Source: Trichodesmium erythraeum GBRTRLIN201 (lineage in GTDB: Bacteria > Cyanobacteriota > Cyanobacteriia > Cyanobacteriales > Microcoleaceae). Taken from it: a stretch of DNA of 32,134 nt. The stretch spans positions 1 through 32,134 of the forward strand of contig JAGGDU010000103.1 of NCBI GenBank assembly GCA_018457135.1, written 5' to 3'. Every line of letters starts with the position of its first letter. Position 1 is the first letter of the stretch. This document shows positions 1 to 8,186 of the stretch, in pieces. Below the pieces are notes generated by a model. It did not search any database, had not been told where the DNA came from, and worked only from the letters and a program-made list of their open reading frames with translations. The position numbers were made by a program, and so were the translations under genes.

Positions 1-500
1 GCCGAGATTATTTTGAGTCATTGCCCAGTCCATGGGGAAGTCAGTTTGGGTGTACACCAGCAAAGCTTGTTGGTATGCAGCAATGGCAGCTTCAATATTT
101 TGGGCTTTGTCTCCCCTTATTCTGTCTCTGTGGGCATTGCCGAGATTATTTTGAGTCATTGCCCAGTCCATGGGGAAGTCAGTTTGGGTGTACACCAGCA
201 AAGCTTGTTCGTATGCAGCAATGGCAACTTCAATATTTTCGGCTTTGTCTCCCCTTATTCTCTCACTGTACCCATTGCCGAGGCTATTTTGAGTTGCTGC
301 CCATTCAAAGGGGAAGTCAGTTTGGGTAAGCACCATCAAAGCTTGTTGGCATGCAGCAATAGCCGATTCAATATTCTGGGCTTTGTCTCCTCTTATTCTG
401 TTACTGTAGGCAATGCCGAGATGATTTTGAATAATTCCCCACTCTTTAGGAAACTCTTCTCGTCGAAAAATTTGACAAGCAATCTGATATCCAGTAATAG
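1..500 (-). repeat. 138-bp in-frame tandem repeats encoding TPR units
   Basis: The motif GCCGAG plus its flank starts at 1, 139, 277 and 415, an exact 138-bp period (46 codons). The two leftmost units are almost identical in DNA and the third and fourth are progressively more diverged. The array continues beyond the left edge. It lies wholly inside the TPR gene. The high identity of the distal units suggests recent unit duplication or gene conversion. Confidence 0.9.
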
Positions 501-1467
501 CAATTTCTAAGTTTATCGCTATATTTCCCAATGTAAAATTGCCTAATAAATTGCTAAATCTAGTAAGAGATGAACCAATTCTATGTAATTCAACTGGTTC
601 CGTATTTAACAGTATATTAGTTGACCATTCTTGTAATAACCCAATTAAATCTTCATTTAACCTCTCTAGATTTGCTTCCAAAAATGGATAAATTTTCCAT
701 TGAGGATTATCATCATTATCAGAAACAATATTTAGTAACTCTTCGAGGAAAGACAACTCAACAGAAATTAGAGGAATTTCATCAGGAATTGACAAACTAA
801 CTCCAGCAATTTTAACTTGACGTTCCCACCTAGAAAGCTGAGAGAATTGTTTTGTTGCACCCTCCAAATCTCCACTCGTAAAAGACACCATTCCACGGGC
901 GTAGGTAATCAGTGGTGGTTCAAATTCCGCTAAAGCAGTTGGAAAACTTTCTATAAATAACCCAAATCTAAACAACTCCTTCCAGTTTTTCTGCTTCAAT
1001 CTCTCTTCAATAGCCAGTGCCAGTTTATGATTAAGCTGATTAGGCTGACTACAAGCAAGGGACATCCAATACTCAGCCGTTCCTAAGTCTCTCCTCCTCA
1101 AATCATCACCATCAAGTTGCTGTTTCACATAGTTACTGTAGAAATCTGCTAGTTCTTTTAACCGAGGCTTATCAAAACGCTTATCTTCCTTCAACTCTTG
1201 CAACAACAAATTTCGGACATTTACATCCATTTCATAAAGCTCATAGCCTACCTCACGGCACAAGCGAGATAAAAGTATGCGAGCAACTGCCGTCCAAGGA
1301 GCTTGGGGGACAAAGCGAAGCCAAATTTGGTAGAGCAAATCAGGAGTAAGTGTCTGTGGAAACGCTGCATGACAAGCTAAATCAAGATGTGTACCGTCGA
1401 ATTGTTGGGCAAATCCTACCACCCTCTCAACAGCTATTTCCGAATCTATTGCTTTAGTTGAATTCAT
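1..1467 (-). CDS. TPR-repeat protein of a MoxR/vWA conflict operon, 3' end outside the window
   Basis: An open frame of 489 codons runs from ATG 1467 to base 1 with no stop, so the C-terminus is missing. Residues 1-about 330 form a helical N-terminal region without obvious repeats, beginning MNSTKAIDSEIAVERVVGFA. I remember this region from cyanobacterial TPR proteins encoded beside MoxR and SAV_2336-like genes. From about residue 345 come 46-residue TPR units with the core RIRGDKAxNIExAIAA and the ending DWAxTQNxLGNA. Such arrays in cyanobacteria usually lead into a C-terminal CHAT protease domain; that is inference here. The start is well fixed because its ATG overlaps the vWA stop codon (ATGA, 1464-1467). 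No Shine-Dalgarno sequence precedes it, so translation is probably coupled to the upstream gene. Likely role: scaffold or effector subunit of the system. Confidence 0.85.
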   Translation of the reverse strand, partial: MNSTKAIDSEIAVERVVGFAQQFDGTHLDLACHAAFPQTLTPDLLYQIWLRFVPQAPWTAVARILLSRLCREVGYELYEMDVNVRNLLLQELKEDKRFDKPRLKELADFYSNYVKQQLDGDDLRRRDLGTAEYWMSLACSQPNQLNHKLALAIEERLKQKNWKELFRFGLFIESFPTALAEFEPPLITYARGMVSFTSGDLEGATKQFSQLSRWERQVKIAGVSLSIPDEIPLISVELSFLEELLNIVSDNDDNPQWKIYPFLEANLERLNEDLIGLLQEWSTNILLNTEPVELHRIGSSLTRFSNLLGNFTLGNIAINLEIAITGYQIACQIFRREEFPKEWGIIQNHLGIAYSNRIRGDKAQNIESAIAACQQALMVLTQTDFPFEWAATQNSLGNGYSERIRGDKAENIEVAIAAYEQALLVYTQTDFPMDWAMTQNNLGNAHRDRIRGDKAQNIEAAIAAYQQALLVYTQTDFPMDWAMTQNNLG

Positions 1468-2699
1468 AATGATTTTTGCCGGCTCAACTCATAAAAATCT
1501 TTCCCATACACATAGCGACCACGCAAAGCATTGATAGCAGCATTAAATCCTTGAGGACTCATCTCAAACATTGGCACAAACCGAGCAATTTCCCCAGCAG
1601 TCGTGCCTTGCCAACTATCATTAGGCATAGGATTTAGCCAAGCATAATAACGGACTGACTGCCGAAGTTGTTCAATAAACCTCTGGGTGCACTCAATTCG
1701 CTCTGGGTTATAATTACTCCTGGCAGCTCCAGCATCACTGACCATAAGTACTCCTGCTCTTTCATCGATAGCTCCTAAAATATCTGTAATTAGTTGAGCT
1801 TTGAGGCGAGTTGGGTCACTATAAAAATATATTTCAGGATAATTATAAAAATAATAAACACTCGCCTGCTCAATATTTCCACCCCGTCGAGCTTTATCTA
1901 TTAATTGACGGGATAAATGATGAAAAGGAATCATTGAGCCACCTTGATCAACCAGTAACACAAGTTTAACTCGATTTACATAATTTGGCATCAGCACCGC
2001 TTCAATTAAGATGCATTGCTGACAAATCTTGGCTACCGTAGCTGGTACATTCAACTTGTCCGATATACCTTGGGGGACTGAACGACTTAAAAAACGCCAA
2101 CTCTGCTTAATCTGCCGAGGGGTCACTGGCAGGTATTGAGCAGCTAGATCTTGGTATTCAGAAATCATTTCATTAGACCTATTATAATGTCGGATAGCTT
2201 GAATGACCAGTTCTGGTTCATCTATTTCTAGGGGAATATCAGTCAATGGACTCGGTTTTGACACAGGTATTTCTGGCTCTTTTAATGGAGCTTTTTCCTC
2301 AAGTTGCTCAGATATGTTGCGAACAGGCGTCGCTGTAGATGGTAAAGTCGAAGAGTCCATAACTTCCTCAGACTCCTTTGATACAGGTCTAGTTGAAGCG
2401 CTAGTTGGGGAGGGATTCGGTGTATCTTCGACAGGTTGTGGTAATTCAGCAGAAGAAGGAGCATTGGTTATTGCCCGACCTAGAAGTTGATGTAACAGGC
2501 GGGCCTCCTGTTCAGATTTTGTCCACAAAGTACAACATAGTCGTTCTAAAGAGTCGCGATCGCCTATACCAAACCCACCTTGCAATGCCCTCAGCACTAA
2601 CATATAGTCTTCAACTCCCAAAGGCAAGCCATATTGGCGCAAACTGTAAAAAAGAGACAGTAAGACCTTCAACAAAGGTACTTCTTCAACGACATTCAT
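1464..2699 (-). CDS. SAV_2336-like vWA-domain protein of a vWA-MoxR system
   Basis: A 411-residue protein. Residues 1-78 form a helical N-terminal domain (LLSLFYSLRQYGLPLGVEDY), which I take to be the SAV_2336 N-terminal type. Residues about 80-165 are a Pro/Ser/Glu-rich, probably disordered linker. Residues about 215-400 are a von Willebrand A-like fold with a modified MIDAS, VDQGGSM (Asp251 to Ser255), where the middle Ser of DxSxS is Gly, and a later SDAGAA loop. In vWA-MoxR pairs the vWA protein is thought to be the partner or substrate adaptor of the AAA+ ring. The gene overlaps MoxR upstream by 4 bp (2696-2699) and the TPR gene downstream by 4 bp. A strong AGGAGG lies 7 nt before its ATG. 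No signal peptide or membrane segment is seen, so it is cytoplasmic. Confidence 0.85.
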   Translation of the reverse strand: MNVVEEVPLLKVLLSLFYSLRQYGLPLGVEDYMLVLRALQGGFGIGDRDSLERLCCTLWTKSEQEARLLHQLLGRAITNAPSSAELPQPVEDTPNPSPTSASTRPVSKESEEVMDSSTLPSTATPVRNISEQLEEKAPLKEPEIPVSKPSPLTDIPLEIDEPELVIQAIRHYNRSNEMISEYQDLAAQYLPVTPRQIKQSWRFLSRSVPQGISDKLNVPATVAKICQQCILIEAVLMPNYVNRVKLVLLVDQGGSMIPFHHLSRQLIDKARRGGNIEQASVYYFYNYPEIYFYSDPTRLKAQLITDILGAIDERAGVLMVSDAGAARSNYNPERIECTQRFIEQLRQSVRYYAWLNPMPNDSWQGTTAGEIARFVPMFEMSPQGFNAAINALRGRYVYGKDFYELSRQKSL

Positions 2700-3643
2700 T
2701 TTCTTTCCTCCTGGGAGGAGTATAAATATTCTCTATAATCATGCCAATACTTAAGTAGAACTTGAGCAAAAGGCAGTTCACCGTTTAGCTTCCCTAATAC
2801 CTCCTCTTCAGGATATTGTCGTAGAATGGTAAACCAATCAATTAACTCACTGGTACTTACCTTTTTACCAGTTTTGCCACTATCTCTCTCCATCTGTTTT
2901 CTCAGTTCACCAAAGCGCCATACTGCTTTTCTCATAACCTCCGGTGCTGCCTCTGGAAAATGAGCCTTAACAATGTTAACCAATTCAGCTTCATTAGGAA
3001 ATTCGATATAATAAAAAAGACAACGACGTAAGAAAGCATCTGGTAAATCTTTTTCTTCATTACTGGTAATAAATATAATTGGTGGTTCTTTAGCCTTAAT
3101 TTCGTATTCTTTCTCTACTTCTTTTTCTTGACTTTTTATCTCTGGTATGGTAAAGCGCTTTTCATCTAGCACCTGAAGCAAATCATTAGGGAAGTCAATA
3201 TCAGCCTTATCAATTTCATCAATTAGAATTACAGTACGCTGGGAATTTTCAAAAGCACGACCCAGTGGCCCTAGTTTAATATAATTCCAAAGATTATCAA
3301 CCCTAGAGAGTTTCTGTCCATCAAGACGGGCTAGTTGGGCATCGTGGAGGCGAGCGATCGCATCGTAAGTGTAACAACCATCTTTAGCCTTGCTTGTAGA
3401 CTGAATATACCAAGGTTCGTAGGGTAAACCTAGCTCATAAGCCACAGCCCTCGCCAAGCGAGTTTTACCACTACCAGGTTCCCCCTTCAACAATAAAGGA
3501 CGTTTTTGTAAAAAAATAGTCAGATTAACTGCCTCAACCAACTCTGGTGAAGGTATATAAGGTTCAAGTCCATGCAGTTCGCACTCCTGTTCCGAAGGTT
3601 GTCTTTCCCCCGTATAGAGGCGAGGAATCACTGAATCAACCAT
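2696..3643 (-). CDS. MoxR-family AAA+ ATPase
   Basis: Predicted hexameric AAA+ remodelling ATPase of the MoxR group, 315 residues. Walker A is GEPGSGKT (54-61), Walker B is VILIDEID (Asp142, Glu143), sensor 1 lies in FITSNEEKDLP, and the arginine-finger region is DAFLRRC. The frame stays open upstream to a TTG at 3664. I chose ATG 3643 because GGAGGG sits 8 nt before it, whereas the TTG has no good site. With this start the gene overlaps the end of the iSTAND gene by 16 bp and its stop overlaps the vWA start by 4 bp, so the operon is tightly coupled. MoxR proteins classically act with a vWA partner, here the next gene. All ATPase motifs look intact. In this system it would provide the NTP-dependent switch. 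Confidence 0.9.
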   Translation of the reverse strand: MVDSVIPRLYTGERQPSEQECELHGLEPYIPSPELVEAVNLTIFLQKRPLLLKGEPGSGKTRLARAVAYELGLPYEPWYIQSTSKAKDGCYTYDAIARLHDAQLARLDGQKLSRVDNLWNYIKLGPLGRAFENSQRTVILIDEIDKADIDFPNDLLQVLDEKRFTIPEIKSQEKEVEKEYEIKAKEPPIIFITSNEEKDLPDAFLRRCLFYYIEFPNEAELVNIVKAHFPEAAPEVMRKAVWRFGELRKQMERDSGKTGKKVSTSELIDWFTILRQYPEEEVLGKLNGELPFAQVLLKYWHDYREYLYSSQEERK

Positions 3644-4746
3644 TTGGCCAACCCTCCTTCCCAACTACGGCCACAGTAATCACAAATTTGTCTATAAACC
3701 AGCTCAGGAACACCTCCTTGAGATTTTTGGAGTAATTCATCAACAGATATACTCTCAGGTACCATATTTTTTCGTACAACACTATTTTTCCATGTTTCTA
3801 AATGATAGTATGAAAATTTACCAGTTTCAGGTAAGCATAAAGGGTCCTTAGGATATTTTGAATTTTCAAACTTCCAAGTTAGGGAAACTCCTGATTTACA
3901 AACTATTCCTTTATCATCAACCAAAAACATTAATAAATAAGTTTTTTGGTGAGTAGCTTTTTCGACTATTGGCCACCAAAATTTTTTAATTAAATCTGGT
4001 AAAAAACCTGTAAAAGTACGGTGGAGTCCTGAAAAAATAAAAATTAAATTTTGAGTTTCTAAACATTGTAAAATTGCATTAATAACCTGTTCGTCTGTAG
4101 TATTTGAACCAAAAAATTCAGAAGAAATTTTTCCCCATAATTCCCTAATATCGCTCATCCGAGTTAAATCCCTTTGGATTTTACGTCCATTACTTAATTC
4201 TGGCAATTTACGTAATAGCCTAGTAAGCAGAGCTTTCTGACCACAATTTTCATCATACCCATCAATCAGAAAAGCTCCCGTTCGTTTGTGTGATTTTTGG
4301 CATTTTATAGCTTTTCTAACAGTATCTTCTTGTTCTGAAAAATCAATATCAATTATTGATTGAAACAACTGGCTGTTATTATTATTGCCTAAAGATGTTG
4401 ATGAATTTAAGGGTAAAGATGGATTTTCTAATTCTTTTTTAACCTTGTTCCATAAATTATTAATTCTATGCCACATCTCGTCTTCTTCATAGTATTCATC
4501 TCTCAAATTTTCCAAAAAAATTATAAATATACACCCATATTCTTGATGTCTTGTTTTTATTAAAATATCCAGATTTAACATCACTAATAACCCTGGTGTA
4601 TTAGCTTCTTTCAGTTTATTTGATACCACATTTAATTCCTTAATTGCCCCGCAAAAACTACGCAAGTATTGAAAATTGGTAAAAATGTCGCATTCTAAAA
4701 GAACATCCCTGCATTCTTTATAAAGTTCTCCTGGTAGCCCACTCAT
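3628..4746 (-). CDS. EAD1-iSTAND adaptor protein (effector-associated domain plus inactive STAND NTPase)
   Basis: A 372-residue protein. Residues 1-about 105 are a helical domain (MSGLPGELYKECRDVLLECD) that aligns over its length with the N-terminus of the phosphoesterase fusion encoded at 5241-8186 (shared M-G-P-ELY, a Cys near 19, L-SF). This fits the effector-associated domain EAD1 of NTP-dependent conflict systems. A short Ser/Asn linker follows. Residues about 133-372 resemble the iSTAND family. The Walker A position reads GYDENCGQKA (163-172), not GxxxxGK[ST], and the Walker B strand LIFIFSGLHR (234-243) has no acidic pair, so ATP hydrolysis is unlikely. The C-terminus ends GGVPELVYRQICDYCG, followed by a Trp-rich tail. 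It is the first gene of the operon, has almost no leader, and overlaps MoxR. Family names are from memory; the homology between the two N-termini is seen directly. Confidence 0.8.
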   Translation of the reverse strand: MSGLPGELYKECRDVLLECDIFTNFQYLRSFCGAIKELNVVSNKLKEANTPGLLVMLNLDILIKTRHQEYGCIFIIFLENLRDEYYEEDEMWHRINNLWNKVKKELENPSLPLNSSTSLGNNNNSQLFQSIIDIDFSEQEDTVRKAIKCQKSHKRTGAFLIDGYDENCGQKALLTRLLRKLPELSNGRKIQRDLTRMSDIRELWGKISSEFFGSNTTDEQVINAILQCLETQNLIFIFSGLHRTFTGFLPDLIKKFWWPIVEKATHQKTYLLMFLVDDKGIVCKSGVSLTWKFENSKYPKDPLCLPETGKFSYYHLETWKNSVVRKNMVPESISVDELLQKSQGGVPELVYRQICDYCGRSWEGGLAKWLIQ

Positions 4747-4866
4747 ACAATTTTTTATAAAGATTGTATTACACTATTAATATATAATAATAGAAATCTA
4801 CACCTATAGCATTTTTTTGGCAAACCCAGTTAAAAACCATCTTGATAATTTTGTCCCAACCTTTGA
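4747..4866. repeat. Copy 1 of the duplicated upstream segment shared by both EAD genes
   Basis: About 120 bp upstream of the iSTAND gene align with 8187-8330 upstream of the phosphoesterase fusion. Shared features in order are the ATTGTA-TACACTATTAA box, an AT-rich stretch ending ATATAATAAT, a run of T, AACCATCTTGATAA, and GTCC-AACC. Similarity fades near 4866. This looks like an ancestral duplication of an EAD gene together with its control region. Confidence 0.65.
4763..4780 (-). promoter_or_regulatory. Conserved promoter box of the EAD1-iSTAND operon
   Basis: Read on the minus strand this is TTAATAGTGTAATACAAT, ending 16 nt before the ATG at 4746. It differs at one base from the box before the phosphoesterase fusion gene (8206-8223). 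TACAAT is a plausible -10 element. No Shine-Dalgarno sequence follows, so the transcript would have a very short or absent leader. Confidence 0.5.
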
Positions 4867-5240
4867 ATTTCTTGCCCAGTCACATACCAAAAACTTACAG
4901 CAGGTCTACCATGCAGGAAAACTGCTATATGATAATTTTCTGCAATCTTTTCTTAATATTCAACAGTTCTTGTCACAAGATATTATATTCATGACTTACC
5001 CAGAACTGCCATATCTAGCATTTACCCCCTATGGTATTTGCCACCTACAGATAGCGCATTATCTAAGAGTTTGTGTAGGTCCTGTATATTTTAGTCATTT
5101 TTTTTTGATAATGACACTACATTTACTGTCATAGCCTAAGTCTTGTTAGAAAATGTTCTTGAGTTGCACTACCGCTTAACCAAACCTGTGATACTATCAC
5201 TTTTTTATTCAAAATATTTGAAATTACTTCAAGTTATCAA
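4867..5240. other. Intergenic, no gene; possible worn MITE copy at 4991-5084
   Basis: A plus-strand frame runs through 4817-5134, but it has only a TTG start, resembles nothing I know and lies in repeat-derived DNA. At 4991-5084 the ends GACTTACCCA and TGTAGGTCCTG resemble the imperfect inverted ends of the MITE-like family at 12738, 19000 and 10245. At 5188-5206 a short dyad (GTGAT-ACT-ATCAC) followed by six T on the plus strand could be a weak plus-strand terminator, but the stem is only 5 bp. Confidence 0.3.
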
Positions 5241-8186
5241 CTACTCAGAATTCGAGCATTTCACCTTTGCTTCTTCAGGTGTTGAAAATTTGTCAGGAAT
5301 AAACATGAAACCGGACGGCTGACTCGGACAACGATAAACCCGAATTGAGTTCAACGGTACTTTTTGACGATCGCCAGTCCCTGATTTAAATATAATTTCT
5401 CCTGTAGCCCCCTGAACGATGAAATTTTCATCTGCCAATGTCTTCTGAATTCCTTTGCTAGTAGGGCGAGTACCTTGTTCCTGAATACCTTTAAGAATTA
5501 CCTGCATTGCGTCATAGCTAAAAGCTGTACGGGCGCTAACATAACCTTCCCAAAGTTTGACAGCGGTATCAAAAAAATCAGAATTGTTGAGAGGATGCCC
5601 AGGAACAATCAAAATCAGTTTTTCTAGGAGTTGATATCGTGTTTCTTGGGATTGATCTTGAGCAATTTTCAAGGTTCTCGGGCTATAAACTGACCAATTA
5701 GCTACTATCCAATTTTGACCACCATTTTCTTCAATAATTTTGAGACTATTATCGAAAGCATCACTTACTTGACCATCTGATATTAAAACAATTGCGAATT
5801 CCTGATCTCCTGCTTGTCTGCGGGCCTCATTGATGGCATCTTTAACCTTAAAATTATCCTCAGCAAAATAATCCATATTAAGTGATAAATTAATTATTTC
5901 TCCTTTTCCTTCAAATTTTTCTTCAAATTGTTTTTTTAAATCAGCGGAATAATAACTCTTAGGATTATAAAAAATTACAACTCTTGTTTGATTTTTATTC
6001 AGCAAAGAGTTAACCATGTTCTCTGCTTGCTCAATAGTCGTTGTGGTAGTCCGGAAAAAAACGTCTACCCTTTCTTCGGCGGTGAGTTTAGAAGTGGTTG
6101 TGCCTGGGGAAACCATTACTAGTTTTGCATCATCATATATATCTTTAGTCGCCATAGTCATCTCACTAGCCCAATGACCAACAACACCTAAAATTTCTGG
6201 GCGGCCGACTATTTTCTTCGCAACGTTCTCTGCGCCATCCTCTGAGTTAGCATCATTAGCAATAATAACTTTTAAGCCTTTATCATTATCATTATCATTA
6301 AACCTTTTGGCTTTTAGATCTACATTTGGAAAAGGCAAAAAAGAGAATTGCTTTTTCTTGAATAAACTTAAGTTAACTTCTGTTTGTGCTTGAGCTACTC
6401 CCCGCAAAATTTCTTCAGCAAGTTCTCCATTCACCTGCTCATTTTGATCTATAACTGGAACTACAACTGCAATAGTATAAGGATCAGCTTTTATATGTTC
6501 TAAAAAAGCATTATTGATATAAATTAAAGTTTCTGGGTCCCGCCTTTCATTCTTCCAGCTTTCCTTAAGAGTATTTGCCACTCCAGCAAAACAATTCTGT
6601 ATTTTAGTATTATTTTTCCAAATAGCTTGAAAATGATTCCAGGATTTCTGGCAGTATTGAACTTCTTTTACACCATTTTCTTTTTCTAGAGGTCTAGATG
6701 ATTCTACCAGAATTTCCTCACCTATACTAATGTTATCACCAAGAGGCTCATGTCTAGGAAGATAAATTAACCAGCGATAAATTGAAAAAATATCAATCAG
6801 AATCAACAAAAACGAAATTATCCAACCGGTAGGATTTTGGGACAAAAACAGAGTTATCCCCCTGGTAAGATTTTGGGTTAGCCCAGGTTCATCTCCAATC
6901 AGCTCTTCTTTTCCCACAGGGGGTCTGGATGGTATTGAATTAAGACGATCATTGAAAATAGGAATTTCCCATTCTTGGATTTTTCCCCCTTCTCGGGATG
7001 CTTCAAGAAACCAAGATTTCAACTGATCCTTGCCTTTAATGAGTTCAAGTTCAATTTTATTAACTGTATAGTAATGCCAAATTTGTTTAGCTTTAGTATC
7101 AGTATGGTCACGTAGATAAAGGACAAAGGGGTAACCGGCAGTAATTTTTGTATTCAAGTGCATTTGAGCATCGACAGGATGATCGGTCAGTAACAAACAG
7201 GCACGATGTTTTCTAGCCCAATTTTGGGTGTTATTGTCGTCACAAGCTTGGTGAAATTGGTGGGTATGAATAGCCAGTTTGCCCTCATTATTTTCACCAA
7301 TAAGCTGAAGAAAGCTTGTATTCAAACCCAAAATTCCGAGTTTTGCACTATTCTTTTCGATAGTGGCTGAAAAATCTCCTGGTAGAATACCAGCTTTTAG
7401 GTGTTCTGGCTTCCAGGGTTGTCTTTTCCACCAAGCCATATAATTTGCAAAAGCTTCAGCCATGACTAGACGATAGTCTGATTTTGCATCCTCCCAAAAT
7501 TCTTGTTGTACCTCTGGTTCCTCAGACCACCGTTTTAGAAGTCTTACCGCTGGTTCTTTTTGATTAGGTCTAACTAAATCGTGATTTCCAGGTATTGCTA
7601 GTAGCTTAGGAGACGAACCCCATTCTTGGAATTTTGCCCATAGTTGTTCCAAAAGCTGATCGAGCTTTTCAAATTCTTCAGCACTACCCTCCTGAGTCAA
7701 ATCACCAGTAAATAGCACTAAGTCCCACGGCTCACTTTTCTCGTGGAGCCTGTTTAAATCTTCAAAAAATCTTTTTTTTACGCGAGATGATCCCCCATTC
7801 TGTTCTTTTATGACTTGATGAAAGTCGGTTAAGTGTAACCAATTAAAGCTAGTTTTGTTATCAACACTATTCAGCTGTTTATTAAGCTCTTTTTCTAATT
7901 TAGATAAAGTGCTATGCCGACTATCTTCTCGGTCAAACGTCTCACAAAGCAACCTTACCAAAATAACGAGTCCATTCTTATTGGTATGATATTTACCCAC
8001 TAAAAAGCCAATCACGTGTGTTACTCGTTGGTCCGTATTGATACCTTGTGGTAAACTATTAGCCCAAAGGGAGAGCTGACGGTGACCGTTGAAAAAACTC
8101 TGTAGTTCTTCATTGCTGTTAAATTGCTCACACCTTGACAGAGATGCACTCAGTTTAGAATAGAGTTCAGGAGAAATTCCGCCCAT
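5241..8186 (-). CDS. EAD1 / calcineurin-like phosphoesterase / membrane helix / periplasmic-binding-protein-like sensor fusion
   Basis: A 981-residue multidomain protein. Residues 1-about 105 are an EAD1-type domain homologous to the N-terminus of the iSTAND adaptor. Residues about 114-400 are a metallophosphoesterase with LHLTDFH (Asp121, His123), FTGD (Asp162) and GNHD (200-203). The late motifs are altered: TDHP at about 335 and DHTD (360-363) in place of GHxH. A single hydrophobic helix lies at 454-476. Residues about 570-965 resemble the leucine/branched-chain amino-acid binding fold (TIAVVVPV, GVVGHWASEMT, VSPGTTT, FSYDAMQ). The likely topology is cytoplasmic EAD and phosphoesterase with an external ligand-binding domain. 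The gene is monocistronic, 494 bp upstream of the iSTAND operon, and shares its promoter module. Substrate and ligand are unknown; a nucleotide or phospho-signal substrate is speculation. It may be annotated elsewhere simply as an ABC transporter substrate-binding protein. Confidence 0.8.
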   Translation of the reverse strand: MGGISPELYSKLSASLSRCEQFNSNEELQSFFNGHRQLSLWANSLPQGINTDQRVTHVIGFLVGKYHTNKNGLVILVRLLCETFDREDSRHSTLSKLEKELNKQLNSVDNKTSFNWLHLTDFHQVIKEQNGGSSRVKKRFFEDLNRLHEKSEPWDLVLFTGDLTQEGSAEEFEKLDQLLEQLWAKFQEWGSSPKLLAIPGNHDLVRPNQKEPAVRLLKRWSEEPEVQQEFWEDAKSDYRLVMAEAFANYMAWWKRQPWKPEHLKAGILPGDFSATIEKNSAKLGILGLNTSFLQLIGENNEGKLAIHTHQFHQACDDNNTQNWARKHRACLLLTDHPVDAQMHLNTKITAGYPFVLYLRDHTDTKAKQIWHYYTVNKIELELIKGKDQLKSWFLEASREGGKIQEWEIPIFNDRLNSIPSRPPVGKEELIGDEPGLTQNLTRGITLFLSQNPTGWIISFLLILIDIFSIYRWLIYLPRHEPLGDNISIGEEILVESSRPLEKENGVKEVQYCQKSWNHFQAIWKNNTKIQNCFAGVANTLKESWKNERRDPETLIYINNAFLEHIKADPYTIAVVVPVIDQNEQVNGELAEEILRGVAQAQTEVNLSLFKKKQFSFLPFPNVDLKAKRFNDNDNDKGLKVIIANDANSEDGAENVAKKIVGRPEILGVVGHWASEMTMATKDIYDDAKLVMVSPGTTTSKLTAEERVDVFFRTTTTTIEQAENMVNSLLNKNQTRVVIFYNPKSYYSADLKKQFEEKFEGKGEIINLSLNMDYFAEDNFKVKDAINEARRQAGDQEFAIVLISDGQVSDAFDNSLKIIEENGGQNWIVANWSVYSPRTLKIAQDQSQETRYQLLEKLILIVPGHPLNNSDFFDTAVKLWEGYVSARTAFSYDAMQVILKGIQEQGTRPTSKGIQKTLADENFIVQGATGEIIFKSGTGDRQKVPLNSIRVYRCPSQPSGFMFIPDKFSTPEEAKVKCSNSE

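Noticed and set aside
1-510. Regular repeats that could be taken for a CRISPR array, and plus-strand frames across them
   Set aside because: The 138-bp period is in frame with a long minus-strand TPR gene and has no spacers; the plus-strand frames are shadows.
3644-3664. Upstream TTG start for the MoxR gene
   Set aside because: The ATG at 3643 has a strong GGAGGG at correct spacing; the TTG has none.
4817-5134. Plus-strand open frame of 105 codons
   Set aside because: TTG start, no recognisable family, begins in the duplicated control segment and runs through a probable worn MITE copy.
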